From: Candidatus Mediterraneibacter faecipullorum
GTDB taxonomy: Bacteria > Bacillota > Clostridia > Lachnospirales > Lachnospiraceae
Length of the DNA stretch: 53,777 nucleotides
Reading direction: 5' to 3'
Assembly: GCA_019119675.1 (NCBI GenBank)
Contig: DWWO01000138.1
Coordinates: 1-53,777, forward strand
Positions 43,529-52,723 of this stretch are shown one piece after another (the first letter of the stretch is position 1; every line of letters begins with the position of its first letter). The notes beneath the pieces were generated by a model. It was not told where the DNA came from. It saw only the letters and a list, made by a program, of their open reading frames with translations, and ran no database searches. Both the position numbers and the translations under genes were made by a program.

Positions 43529-44860
43529 TCACATCTTGTACAAATAGTTCTCGATTTCCCAGTCTGTCACCTGCATACAGTATGCTTTATACTCTTTCTT
43601 CTGTGCTTTGATGATCTTTTGTGCTAGCTTTTCTCCCATTACGTTCCGGATCAGATCATCCTTTTCCAGTTCTGCCACTGCATCTTTCAGAGACCTCGGC
43701 AGTTCCTGTACACCGAGTTCTGCTCGGCGCTCCGGCGACATCTTCTGGATATTCTCGTCAATGCACTCAGGCGGCATGATCTGATTCTCAATACCGTCCA
43801 GCCCGGCCATGAGGAGAACGGCGAGAGCAAGATACGGATTCGCCGTTGCATCCGGGCTTCTCAGCTCAATCCTTGTATTCTCTCCTCTTCCCGACGGCAC
43901 GCGGATCAACGGCCCTCTCGTTTTCGAAGACCACCCCATATAGACCGGAGCCTCATATCCCGGCACGAATCTCTTGTAGGAGTTGACTGTGGGATTTGTG
44001 ATGCATGTGACCGCTTTCATATGTTTCATCAGGCCACCAATGAAATAGTACCCCTCTCTGCTTAATCCATTCGGATCTGTTTCACTTTGAAATGCATTCA
44101 CACCGTCACGGTTTAAGGACAGATTAATGTGCATACCGGATCCGTAAGTCTCGATCTTCGGTTTCGGCATAAAAGTTGCATGCAGGCCGTGACGTTTCGC
44201 GATCGTCTTCACCACCATCTTAAATGTCATGAGATTATCCGCTGTCACCAGAGCCTCATCATACCGGAAATCAATCTCATGCTGCGCCGGAGCGATCTCG
44301 TGATGGGAAGACGTTATCTCGAACCCCATATCTTCGAGGGTCAGCACCATATCACGTCTTGCATTTTCACCGAAATCGACCGGACCGACATCAAAATACC
44401 CGCCCCTCTCATGTGTAAGCGTAGTAGGAAGGCCGTCGTCATCCGTATGGAACAGGAAGAACTCGCACTCGGGACCCGCATTAAGCGTATACCCAAGTTC
44501 TGCGGCATGTGCGATCGCTTTCTTCAGCACATATCTCGGATCGACTTCATAGGGCGTTCCGTCCGTCCGGTATACATCACAGATCAGGCGCGCCACCTTG
44601 CCCTGCTGCGGGCGCCACGGAAATATCTCAAACGTACTCAGATCCGGATAAAGATACATATCCGAGTCCTCTTCCCCTGAGAGCCCGTCGAGAGAAGACA
44701 CATCGAACATACAGCGGTTATCCAGCGCTTTCTCCAGCTGGCTGACGGTCACCGCCATGTTTTTCATCGTCCCGAAGATATCCGTAAACTGAAGGCGGAT
44801 GAAAGCCACATCCTCCTCTTCCACCAGGCGCAGAATATCCTCTCTTGTATAGTTATGCAT
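43529..44860 (-). CDS. glnA: Glutamine synthetase, type I
   Basis: Glutamine synthetase joins ammonium to glutamate with ATP. From the ATG at 44860 the protein has 443 residues, the normal length of the Firmicutes GSI-alpha form. Conserved parts include FTDIFGTMKNMAVT, AGPECEFFLF (metal Glu), SHHEIAPAQHEIDF, TFMPKPKIETYGSGMHINLS and RIELRSPDATANPYLALA. The N-terminal MHNYTREDILRLVEEEDVAF is the typical start, with an AGGAGG site. An in-frame extension to 45007 lacks family similarity and is treated as leader. No adenylylation-site Tyr loop is apparent. The gene has its own consensus promoter and an unusually structured leader. Confidence 0.96.
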   Translation of the reverse strand: MHNYTREDILRLVEEEDVAFIRLQFTDIFGTMKNMAVTVSQLEKALDNRCMFDVSSLDGLSGEEDSDMYLYPDLSTFEIFPWRPQQGKVARLICDVYRTDGTPYEVDPRYVLKKAIAHAAELGYTLNAGPECEFFLFHTDDDGLPTTLTHERGGYFDVGPVDFGENARRDMVLTLEDMGFEITSSHHEIAPAQHEIDFRYDEALVTADNLMTFKMVVKTIAKRHGLHATFMPKPKIETYGSGMHINLSLNRDGVNAFQSETDPNGLSREGYYFIGGLMKHMKAVTCITNPTVNSYKRFVPGYEAPVYMGWSSKTRGPLIRVPSGRGENTRIELRSPDATANPYLALAVLLMAGLDGIENQIMPPECIDENIQKMSPERRAELGVQELPRSLKDAVAELEKDDLIRNVMGEKLAQKIIKAQKKEYKAYCMQVTDWEIENYLYKM

Positions 44861-44861
44861 A

Positions 44862-44883
44862 AAATGAAACCTCCTTTTCATTT
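44862..44883 (-). promoter_or_regulatory. Hairpin holding the glnA ribosome-binding site in a six-base loop
   Basis: On the minus strand AAATGAAA and TTTCATTT pair perfectly over eight bases and close a six-base loop AGGAGG, the Shine-Dalgarno sequence of glnA. The ATG is at 44858-44860, directly after the stem. Confidence 0.7.
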
Positions 44884-45079
44884 GAGTTACCAGTTCAGTC
44901 ATGCAACGGCGGATACGCAATTTTGCCATGGAAACTGGTTTCCTGATGGGAAACTGCATATCAGGCGTTATAGGGCGGACGCCCTGCATGAATAATTTGG
45001 CAGACATATTTTAGATACGTCAGCTTTGTACCGCCTGCCAAATTATGAATGACATGGCTGAGCTGACAGTATGCTCCTC

Positions 45080-45122
45080 CCAAAAGACAAAAGGGCGTTC
45101 TCCCCCATAAGAAAACGCCCTT
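45080..45122 (-). terminator. Terminator between the raffinose operon and glnA
   Basis: On the minus strand AAGGGCGTT pairs perfectly with AACGCCCTT around a loop of about 14 bases, followed by TTGTCTTTT. It ends the GH13 transcription unit. It also falls a few bases after the expected start point of the glnA promoter, so every glnA transcript must pass it. Confidence 0.8.
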
Positions 45123-45134
45123 GTTTCGTCATTC

Positions 45135-45163
45135 ATTATATAATCTGCTTTCACAAATGTCAA
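45135..45163 (-). promoter_or_regulatory. Consensus SigA promoter of glnA
   Basis: On the minus strand a perfect TTGACA (45158-45163), a 17-base spacer and a perfect TATAAT (45135-45140) lie directly after the GH13 stop codon. Transcription should start near 45128, just before the terminator hairpin at 45080-45122. Confidence 0.85.
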
Positions 45164-45169
45164 ATCATA

Positions 45170-47215
45170 TTACTTTTTCTTCATCCAGAAGAATCCCCAT
45201 TCCGGCAGATCTACTGTTGTCACTTCCGCCGTCCTGCCTGACAGCAGGTCTGTATACTCCGCTTTCTCCGGCATCCATACTGTCTTCGGGTAATCGCTGA
45301 AGTTAAACACTGCGTGGAGTTCTTCTCCCTCTGCCCTGCGGACGATCCAGAGTATCGACTGATCACTGTAGTCTTTTGTCCACACTTTGGCATCTGCATT
45401 AAATACAGGCTCGCTTCTGCGGATTTTTTCCAGTTTTCCAAGAGCATTGAAAATGCGTCCCTGTACACTGCTTTTATCCTTGATATTCTCCACCAGATCC
45501 CAGTTGAATTTTCCTCTGTGGATATAGCGGGAGTCCGGGGCTTTCTCAGGATCATCCTTATAGGTATAGTCATTTACCTGTCCGATCTCATCGCCGCTGT
45601 ACAGCATCGGGATTCCCGACTGGGTAAACATATAGGCATGGAGCATCACATCCTTCGTGATCGCCTGATCCATCTTCTGTTCATCCTGCTCGAATCCCGC
45701 ACTCTCAACACCGCACATAGACGCTGTTGTCGCACAGAATCTTGCGTCTCCGGTCACCAGATCTTCGTTGTAGAGCTCGCCCCGGCTGACACTGCCCTCT
45801 GTCTTCCCCTGGAAATAATCATTCAGGTATTTCTTATGAGGCACTTCCTCCATGCCCCATGTCCTCAAGGTATCGTAGTCCAGCCCCCAGCCGATATCGT
45901 CATGACATCTCAGATAATTGAGGAATGTGTATTCTCTCGGCAGTGCGCATACAATATCCATCTGTTTTCTGAGAAGACGGATGTCCCTTGTCGCCACCGT
46001 ATTCCACGTAGTTGCCATTGTCGTCACGTTATAGAGCATATGGCACTCCGGCTTTTCTACTGTTCCGAAATACGGAGCTACCTTGTCCGGCTCCATGACG
46101 ACCTCGCCGAGCAGCACGATTCCCGGGCACACAATCTCACCGATCATGCGCATCATACGGACGATCGTGTGTACCTGCGGGAGATTTCTGCAGTTCGTTC
46201 CCAGCTCTTTCCAGATATACGGCACCGCGTCGATACGGATGATATCCATACCCTGGTTTGCCAGATAGAGGAAATTGTACATCATCTCATTGAACACGCG
46301 CGGATTGCGGTAATTCAGATCCCACTGGTACGGATAGAATGTCGTCATCACATAGTGTCCAAGCTCCGGAAGGTAAGTGAAATTGCCCGGTGCTGTTGTC
46401 GGGAATACCTGCGGGACCGTCTTTTCATATTCCTGCGGGATGGACGGGTCCGCATAGAAGAAGTAGCGGCTCATATACTCGCCGTCTCCCTGACGCGCCT
46501 TCACTGCCCACTCATGATCCTCGGATGTGTGGTTCATCACAAAATCCATGCACAGGCTGATGCCTTTTTCGTGGCATTTCTCCGCCAGTTCGGACAGATC
46601 CTCCATCGTCCCGAGTTCCGGCTTCACCTTACGGAAGTCAGCCACCGCATAACCACCGTCGGAGCGGCCCTTCGGAGAATCAAGAAACGGCATCAGATGG
46701 ACATAATTTACATTACATTTTTCAATGTATGACAGCTTCTCCTGTACGCCCTTGATATTGCCGGCGAAATTATCAATATACATCATCATGCCGACCATAT
46801 CGCGCTTGCGGTACCACTCGCCTGCAACCTCGCGCTGCGCATCGAGCTGTTTGAGTTTGTCATTTCTCATATCATAGTAGCGCTTCATCTGTCCGCACAA
46901 TTCCGCGAACATATCGTCATTGCCATACAGCTCCATGTAAAGCCAGCGAAGCTCGTCATGATGGCGCCCCAGCCGCTGTGCAAAGATTCTGTCATTCTCC
47001 TCTTTTTTCTCTGCTGCCGCCTTTGCAGCTTTCGCTTTCTTCTCAGCTTCCGCTTTCTTTTTCGCTTCTGCCTCCGCTTTCTTCTTTGCCCCGGCCTCTG
47101 CCTTTGCTTTCACTTCTGCCTCCGCTTTTGTATCGGCTGCTGCTTTTACAGCGGCAGCCGGCTTTGTACTTGCTGCGGCCTCTTTCTTTCTGACTGCTCT
47201 TGATTTCTTTGCCAT
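45170..47215 (-). CDS. GH13 alpha-amylase-family enzyme, amylosucrase-like, with a lysine/alanine-rich N-terminus
   Basis: This 681-residue protein carries all four GH13 motifs: DFVMNHTS, GMDIIRIDAVPYIW (nucleophile Asp329), LLGEVVMEP (acid/base Glu371) and LRCHDDIGW (Asp439). The HDDIGW form and the N-terminal helical region (residues about 80-125) are typical of subfamily 4, which contains amylosucrases and sucrose hydrolases. Residues 1-77 are an added low-complexity tail of Lys/Ala/Glu repeats (for example KAEAEAKKKAEAEKKAKA), probably a charged helix or flexible anchor. There is no signal peptide. As the last gene after msmEFG and aga, it probably acts on sucrose released from raffinose, the task of GtfA in Streptococcus mutans. 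Confidence 0.9.
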   Translation of the reverse strand: MAKKSRAVRKKEAAASTKPAAAVKAAADTKAEAEVKAKAEAGAKKKAEAEAKKKAEAEKKAKAAKAAAEKKEENDRIFAQRLGRHHDELRWLYMELYGNDDMFAELCGQMKRYYDMRNDKLKQLDAQREVAGEWYRKRDMVGMMMYIDNFAGNIKGVQEKLSYIEKCNVNYVHLMPFLDSPKGRSDGGYAVADFRKVKPELGTMEDLSELAEKCHEKGISLCMDFVMNHTSEDHEWAVKARQGDGEYMSRYFFYADPSIPQEYEKTVPQVFPTTAPGNFTYLPELGHYVMTTFYPYQWDLNYRNPRVFNEMMYNFLYLANQGMDIIRIDAVPYIWKELGTNCRNLPQVHTIVRMMRMIGEIVCPGIVLLGEVVMEPDKVAPYFGTVEKPECHMLYNVTTMATTWNTVATRDIRLLRKQMDIVCALPREYTFLNYLRCHDDIGWGLDYDTLRTWGMEEVPHKKYLNDYFQGKTEGSVSRGELYNEDLVTGDARFCATTASMCGVESAGFEQDEQKMDQAITKDVMLHAYMFTQSGIPMLYSGDEIGQVNDYTYKDDPEKAPDSRYIHRGKFNWDLVENIKDKSSVQGRIFNALGKLEKIRRSEPVFNADAKVWTKDYSDQSILWIVRRAEGEELHAVFNFSDYPKTVWMPEKAEYTDLLSGRTAEVTTVDLPEWGFFWMKKK

Positions 47216-47324
47216 AATCCTATATCTCCCGTTATCTTAAACTTTCCTGCCAGAAAAACAGTCTGACCTAAGCCGCGCCGGGCTGGCTGGCTGTTCTTCC
47301 GGTCCACGATAATGCATATACTTA

Positions 47325-49508
47325 TCAATCTATCTGTACGAAATGCCACTGATATGCCTGATATTCTCCGTGGAGCACCGGCTTCGGCACACCTGCTTCC
47401 CGCAGGGCCGTACTGTTGTACAGTTTCCCGGTCGTTGTCTCGCGGTACATCGTATTCTCTTTCAGCCCTTTGACCTTGATGTAATCGACCGTCATATTCG
47501 CATGCTTTTTAATACCGACCACCTGGACCAGTGCTTCTCTCTGATCCTCTGACACAAACTCCCATGCTCCCTGGTTATCTGTCTGCGGATTTGTAAGGCG
47601 GTAATAGAGCCCCCGCTGGACCAGAGCTGCATACTCCTTGTATTCTGCGATCTGTCTGCGGATCTCCGCTTTCTCTTCCTCGCTCAGCTCATTCAGATTC
47701 AGCTCATACCCGAATGTACCGGCAAGAGCTACAGTTCCGCGTGTCTTCATCGGCGTCACTCTCTCAGTCTGATGATTCGGCGAAGCGGATACATGGGATC
47801 CTACGCAGGAAGCCGGATAAATAAACGATGTACCATACTGGATCTCCAGTCTGTCGATCGGATCTGTATTATCGCTGCACCAGATCTGCGGGGTATAGTA
47901 CAGCATACCTGCGTCAAAACGTCCGCCGCCGCCGCTGCAGCCTTCGATCAGGATATTCGGATACCGGTTCACCAGACGCTCAAGGAAATCATAAAGTCCC
48001 AGCACATAATCGTGCAGCACTCTGCCCTGGCTGTCCGCCGTTGCGGAATATACGTCTGAAATACTGCGGTTCATATCCCATTTGATATATTCAACATTCC
48101 CCTGATCCAGAACGGAACAGATCTGATCATAAATATGATCTACCACTTCTTTTCTTGAGAAATCAAGTACAAGCTGATGTCTGGAACGGTTCGGACGGCG
48201 TCCCGGAATTACGAACGCCCAGTCCGGATGTTCTCTGTAGAGATCACTGTCCTCATTCACCATCTCCGGCTCGATCCAGATACCGAATTTCAGTCCCATG
48301 CCGTTGATCTTCTCGATCAGTTCTCCGAGCGTACATCCAAGTTTCTCTTCGTTTACTTTCCAGTCTCCAAGTCCTCTCAGCTCACTGTCACGGTTACCGA
48401 ACCAGCCGTCGTCCATTACGAACATCTCAATGCCGAGCTTCGCCGCCTCGGACGCCAGTTTGAGAAGCGACTCTCCTGTAAAATCAAAATAAGAAGCTTC
48501 CCAGCTGTTTAAGAGGATCGGTCTTACGACTTCTTTATATTTGCCGCGGCACAGATGCTTCCTCATACAGCGGTGAAGGTTCTGGGACAATTTTGCAAGC
48601 CCCTCTGAAGAATAACTCATAATAACCTCAGGAGACTGGAATTCTTCACCGGCACTGAGCGGATACGCAAACTGCTCTTCCGGGAATCCCATGAGCAGCC
48701 TCGTCTGGTAATACTGATCCTGTCCGGCCTCACTCTGGAAACCGCCGCTGTATACAAATGCCATTGCATAGCAGCCTCCCGCATCTTCCGTCGTCTCGCG
48801 TTCCGCCATAATGACAGCCGGATTATACTGGTGGCTTGATGATCCTCTCAGGCTTCCGATCTTCTGTACGCCGTGTCCGACCGGCATCCTCTGCATATTC
48901 CTCTCCATCGCGTGGCGTCCGTAGAAAGTAATAAAGTCATACTGTCCGCCCACCATGTCCAGACATGCCGGAGCAAGTTTCTTGACAGAAATATGTCCGC
49001 TGCTTGCGTTTACGATGCGCACGCTCCTCGTGATAATATCATACTCCGGGAGCACACCGTAAAGAAGTACTGCCTGCACCCCGGTCACCCGGTCTTCAAG
49101 CACCACTTCAAGAGTCTGCGCTTCACTGTCATCCGCATAGACTGCCGGAAGTCCTTCCAGCGCATATTTTCCGTCCCGGATGCTGTAGCTTTCATATCGG
49201 AAGTCACTGCAGTAGGTCCGGTCCGTATTCTTGATAATACACGCCGGTGTACGGTAATCTCCCGTTCCCAGGGAAGGAAATTCCTGCGGCAGAGAATCCA
49301 TTGAGTATGTCTTGTCATTTCCGGCGTCATACGGATTGCCGGAAAACCCCCTGTCATAATAAGTCAGCAGATAGTCCATGCAGCCTTCTGCATATTTCCC
49401 GTAATACAAATGCAGCAGGAAACCATACTTGTCCACCTGCATCTGATATGTTGTGTTCTTCGTATGAAGAGTAAACGTCTTCTGCGCCTCGTCATATACT
49501 ATGCTCAT
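47325..49508 (-). CDS. aga: Alpha-galactosidase, family GH36
   Basis: Alpha-galactosidase removes galactose from melibiose, raffinose and stachyose. From the ATG at 49508 (AGGAG site) the protein has 727 residues, the standard length for clostridial and bacillar GH36 enzymes. The nucleophile is Asp478 in EYIKWDMNRS and the acid/base is Asp546 in IWCSDNTDPIDRL. The DDGWFGNRDSE and SGGGGRFDAGMLYYTPQ segments are also present. There is no signal peptide, so it works on imported sugar. A GC-rich hairpin separates it from the permease genes upstream. Confidence 0.95.
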   Translation of the reverse strand: MSIVYDEAQKTFTLHTKNTTYQMQVDKYGFLLHLYYGKYAEGCMDYLLTYYDRGFSGNPYDAGNDKTYSMDSLPQEFPSLGTGDYRTPACIIKNTDRTYCSDFRYESYSIRDGKYALEGLPAVYADDSEAQTLEVVLEDRVTGVQAVLLYGVLPEYDIITRSVRIVNASSGHISVKKLAPACLDMVGGQYDFITFYGRHAMERNMQRMPVGHGVQKIGSLRGSSSHQYNPAVIMAERETTEDAGGCYAMAFVYSGGFQSEAGQDQYYQTRLLMGFPEEQFAYPLSAGEEFQSPEVIMSYSSEGLAKLSQNLHRCMRKHLCRGKYKEVVRPILLNSWEASYFDFTGESLLKLASEAAKLGIEMFVMDDGWFGNRDSELRGLGDWKVNEEKLGCTLGELIEKINGMGLKFGIWIEPEMVNEDSDLYREHPDWAFVIPGRRPNRSRHQLVLDFSRKEVVDHIYDQICSVLDQGNVEYIKWDMNRSISDVYSATADSQGRVLHDYVLGLYDFLERLVNRYPNILIEGCSGGGGRFDAGMLYYTPQIWCSDNTDPIDRLEIQYGTSFIYPASCVGSHVSASPNHQTERVTPMKTRGTVALAGTFGYELNLNELSEEEKAEIRRQIAEYKEYAALVQRGLYYRLTNPQTDNQGAWEFVSEDQREALVQVVGIKKHANMTVDYIKVKGLKENTMYRETTTGKLYNSTALREAGVPKPVLHGEYQAYQWHFVQID

Positions 49509-49544
49509 AATATTTTCTCCTGATCTGTGAATATTTAGTTTAAA

Positions 49545-49589
49545 GGAAAAGGGCGGGTGAATGTACTTCTTCGCACATAACACCCGCCC
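49545..49589 (-). terminator. Intra-operon hairpin between msmG and aga
   Basis: On the minus strand GGGCGGGTG (49581-49589 on the complement) pairs perfectly with CACCCGCCC and is followed by TTTTCCTTT. The loop can pair further (ATGT/ACAT). It lies after msmG and about 40 bases before the aga ATG, so it may lower transcription of aga and GH13 relative to the transporter genes or protect the msm mRNA end. Confidence 0.6.
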
Positions 49590-49622
49590 GGGTAAGACGC
49601 GCGTGTGCGCATCAGGGCTCAC

Positions 49623-50465
49623 TTATTTCACAGCGCCGTTTACCACTCCGTTGATAATATGTTTCTGGCAGATTACATAGAAGATGATAATCGGGATCAG
49701 AGCCAGCAGATAGGATGCAAACGCCAGGTTGTAGTTCGTACCGAACTGTGTCTGGAACGTAAGCTGTGCCAGCGGCAGCGTGTTTGATCCTTTTCCTGAC
49801 ATAATGATCAGAGGAGTCATAACATCGTTCCATACTGCCAGGGCCGTAATAACCGCAACTGTCGCATGCATGGGCTTCATGATCGGGAAGATGATCTTCC
49901 AGAATGTACGCCATGTGCTCGCTCCGTCCACTCTCGCCGCTTCTTCAAGTGCGATCGGGATATTTACAAGGTATCCTGTGTATAGAAGTAAATTCATCGG
50001 CATATAGAATACCACATAAAGGATGATAACGCCAGCCCAATTATCGAGATGCATCTCCGCAGTCTGTTTTGCCAGGGGCATCATCAGGATCGCGAACGGA
50101 ACAAACATACCGCTTACGATAAACAGATATACCAGATTGTAAATCTTGCTGTGCGCTTTATTTCTTCCTACTGCGAATCCCATCAGAGAATGAAGCAGGA
50201 TACACAGCACGACCGTACTGATCGTTACCAGTAAGCTGTTCCCCAGGGAACGCCAGAAGTCTGTCAGTTCCATTGCCTGTGCGAAGTTGCTCAGGCTCCA
50301 GTGTGCCGGCAGGGACAGGATCCCCGAGATACTGTTGGTCATCTCAGACGGCTGCTTAAATGCGATTACAATCGTCATATACAGCGGAAATGCTACTGTA
50401 ATAAGTCCGATAAACAGAAGGATTGTGATTGGCCAGTTTACTCTTGCTTTCATTTTCTCATACAT
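49623..50465 (-). CDS. msmG: Sugar ABC transporter permease, MsmG type
   Basis: This 280-residue inner-membrane permease of the MalG/carbohydrate uptake 1 group has six hydrophobic segments. The coupling-helix EAA loop is EEAARVDGASTWRTFWKIIFPIMKP. The conserved N-terminal start is NWPITILLFIGLITVAFPLYMTIVIAFK. It pairs with MsmF to form the channel. Its start overlaps the msmF stop by one base. No ATPase gene (msmK/msmX) is in the window, so a shared ATPase encoded elsewhere is likely. Confidence 0.92.
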   Translation of the reverse strand: MYEKMKARVNWPITILLFIGLITVAFPLYMTIVIAFKQPSEMTNSISGILSLPAHWSLSNFAQAMELTDFWRSLGNSLLVTISTVVLCILLHSLMGFAVGRNKAHSKIYNLVYLFIVSGMFVPFAILMMPLAKQTAEMHLDNWAGVIILYVVFYMPMNLLLYTGYLVNIPIALEEAARVDGASTWRTFWKIIFPIMKPMHATVAVITALAVWNDVMTPLIIMSGKGSNTLPLAQLTFQTQFGTNYNLAFASYLLALIPIIIFYVICQKHIINGVVNGAVK

Positions 50466-51337
50466 TATAACTGCTCCTCCTTCTTACTTGATATAGTCAT
50501 CTGCGCTACAGAGATCGCCACGATTACAATGAAGAATACAACCGCGTTCGCGCTCTGGTATCCGAAGCTTCCGCCTGAAAGACCATTGTTGTATATCAGG
50601 TATGAAATAGACTCTGTGCTCTGCTCCGGACCGCCCTTTGTCATAGCCATGATCTGGTCGAATACCATCAGGAAATTCTTTACACACAGGACCATGTTGA
50701 TGGTGAAGAACGGAATGATCAGCGGGAATGTAAGGTATCTGAACTTCTTCCATCCTGTGGCTCCGTCAAGGTCTCCTGCCTCATATACATCTTCCGGCAC
50801 TGTCTGCAGACCGGAGATGTAGATGATCGTATTCATCGCGATAGACTGCCATGCGCAGACGATCACGATTGCGATCCATGCCGTCTTGCTGTTAGAAAGC
50901 ATACTTCCCTGTAATGCCTCGATCCCGAGCGCATCGCCAAGACCCGGCAGAATGTATGTAAAGAGGTACTGGAAGATGTAACCTACAACCAGCGCTCCGA
51001 GTACATTCGGTACAAAGTATGCTGCCCGCAGGAATGTTTTTCCTTTGATCTTGCTGTTTAACCCCAGCGCGAGGACCAGACTGATCACATTTGTCACGAT
51101 CGTAGCTGCAATAGCCAGTTTAATTGTGAAGAGGTAGGATCCGCCGATTCTCGGATCTGTAAACAGATCCATATAGTTGCGGAAGCCTACAAAATCGTAT
51201 GTACCAAATCCTTTAAAGTTCGTAAAACTGTAAATCACACCGCGGATCAGCGGTACTGTGTTAAAGCAGACAAACAGTGCAAGGATCGGTATTGTGATCA
51301 GCATATAAGTCCGCTTGCTGTCATTTACTTTTTTCAT
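50465..51337 (-). CDS. msmF: Sugar ABC transporter permease, MsmF type
   Basis: This 290-residue permease of the MalF/UgpA group has six membrane segments. The EAA loop is in VYEAGDLDGATGWKKFRYLTFPLI, and the N-terminal family pattern is LALFVCFNTVPLIRGVIYSFTNF. It lies 18 bp after msmE and overlaps msmG by one base, the usual order of solute-binding protein, permease 1 and permease 2. With MsmE it should import raffinose-family or related sugars. Confidence 0.92.
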   Translation of the reverse strand: MKKVNDSKRTYMLITIPILALFVCFNTVPLIRGVIYSFTNFKGFGTYDFVGFRNYMDLFTDPRIGGSYLFTIKLAIAATIVTNVISLVLALGLNSKIKGKTFLRAAYFVPNVLGALVVGYIFQYLFTYILPGLGDALGIEALQGSMLSNSKTAWIAIVIVCAWQSIAMNTIIYISGLQTVPEDVYEAGDLDGATGWKKFRYLTFPLIIPFFTINMVLCVKNFLMVFDQIMAMTKGGPEQSTESISYLIYNNGLSGGSFGYQSANAVVFFIVIVAISVAQMTISSKKEEQL

Positions 51338-51355
51338 AATCTTCCCACTCCTTTC

Positions 51356-52639
51356 CTACTCGGCGCTTCCGTGCTCTTCGTTATATTCCTGAACCGCACG
51401 GATGATGTCTCTGTTATATCTCTGCCAGCGCGAATCGAAATCTTTCAGGAAAGCATCTGCATCTTTATTGATAAGATACGTCTGTATAAGTGCGTCCGCC
51501 GCCATCTCTGAAGGATAGTAGTGATCCTGATAATCCGTCATATTGCCCGATTCGATAAACGGAGTCATACCGTCAAGCATCGGAGCAAGGTCGAAGTCTC
51601 CGTCTTTACACGGAACCGCATTCTGGTCGTCGATATATGCCTGGATATTCTCGTCCGCCATCAGGAAGTCGAGTACTTCGTATGCAGCCTCCTTGTTCTC
51701 ACATTCTGCTGTCACTGCAAACATAAGATCCACACCTGAATTCAGTGTATTCTTCGATGGGTCGTCATTTCCCGGTGTCACGAATGAATCGATGTTCATC
51801 TCCGGATTTACCGAAAGGATCTGCGGTACTGCGTAGCTTCCGATCGGGTACATCGCGGATTCACCGTTTGCAAATGCCGTACACGCATCGTTATAGCCGT
51901 ATGCGAAAGGATCTTCAGGACCGTAGCTTACCAGTTCCAGACATTTCTCAGCCACCTCCACATACTCTTCCGAGAATGTTGTCTCACCTGCATTTACCTG
52001 CTGGCACGTATCTGCCGGCGCCAGATCGACTGCAAGAGAGTTCCACGGCGCCAGACAGGTCCATGTATCACGGAACCCGAAATAGAACGGCAGGATTCCT
52101 TCCGCCTGAATCTCCTCGCACAGATCGATCAGTTCACTCCATGACTCCGGAATCTCCCAGCCATGCTCCTCGAACATATCCTTATTGTAGAGAATACCCG
52201 CTGCATTTGCCACGTAAGGTACACCGTATGTGCCGTCTTTCGGCGTGATCTCAAGATTCTCCAGGATATCGATGTACGACTGCTTGACATCTGAAAGCCC
52301 CTCATAATCCGATACATCCGCCAGAATATCAGCATCCACATAATAAGAGTAGTTGATATCCCCTCCTATGCCGATGATGTCCGGGTAATCTTCACGGATG
52401 AATCTTGTCCTCATAATCGTACTGGCATCGTTCGGTGAACTGATCGTCAGATGAATATCATCGTGGGTCGCATTGAACTGTTCTTCCACCTGATCGAAGT
52501 ATGTTGCCGCTTCCGGCTTGTACTGCAGGATCTCAATCTCCGTTTTTCCGCTGTTCTCATCCGAACCGCATCCCGGAAGAATGACTGCTGCAAGCATAGA
52601 AACCGCAAGCACCGCACTGATCACCTTTTTCTTTTTCAT
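51356..52639 (-). CDS. msmE: Sugar-binding lipoprotein of an ABC transporter, MsmE type
   Basis: This is an extracellular solute-binding protein of family 1 with 427 residues from the ATG at 52639 (MKKKKVISAVLAV). That start is chosen for its GAAGGAG site and because it gives a proper lipoprotein signal peptide, with the lipobox LPGC at residues 22-25. The mature protein shows the family pattern (YKPEAATYFDQVEEQFNATHDDIHLTI; then YPIGSYAVPQIL and NSGVDLMFAVTAE). It binds the oligosaccharide outside the cell and passes it to MsmF/MsmG. It is the first gene of the operon and is divergent from msmR. Confidence 0.93.
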   Translation of the reverse strand: MKKKKVISAVLAVSMLAAVILPGCGSDENSGKTEIEILQYKPEAATYFDQVEEQFNATHDDIHLTISSPNDASTIMRTRFIREDYPDIIGIGGDINYSYYVDADILADVSDYEGLSDVKQSYIDILENLEITPKDGTYGVPYVANAAGILYNKDMFEEHGWEIPESWSELIDLCEEIQAEGILPFYFGFRDTWTCLAPWNSLAVDLAPADTCQQVNAGETTFSEEYVEVAEKCLELVSYGPEDPFAYGYNDACTAFANGESAMYPIGSYAVPQILSVNPEMNIDSFVTPGNDDPSKNTLNSGVDLMFAVTAECENKEAAYEVLDFLMADENIQAYIDDQNAVPCKDGDFDLAPMLDGMTPFIESGNMTDYQDHYYPSEMAADALIQTYLINKDADAFLKDFDSRWQRYNRDIIRAVQEYNEEHGSAE

Positions 52640-52723
52640 AGTAGTTTCAGCTCCTTCCTTTTTAGCTTTTCCGCTTATGGTCACATTATATCAATTATAA
52701 AATATTTCTAAAATATCTATATC

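Larger units (their letters stand above)
44861..45134 (-). promoter_or_regulatory. Structured leader of glnA
   Basis: From the promoter at 45135-45163 to the ATG there are about 270 bases without another gene. In transcription order they hold the terminator-like hairpin (45080-45122), a GTCAGCT/AGCTGAC pairing, a perfect 11-base pairing TAATTTGGCAG/CTGCCAAATTA that interleaves with it, a GGGC/GCCC hairpin, ACCAGTT/AACTGGT, and finally a hairpin at 44862-44883 with the ribosome-binding site in its loop. Interleaved pairings of this kind can form a pseudoknot or alternative folds. Confidence 0.5.

Noticed and set aside
44861..45007. In-frame extension of glnA by 49 codons
   Set aside because: The added residues do not resemble glutamine synthetase, and the ATG at 44860 has a strong AGGAGG site and the typical N-terminus.
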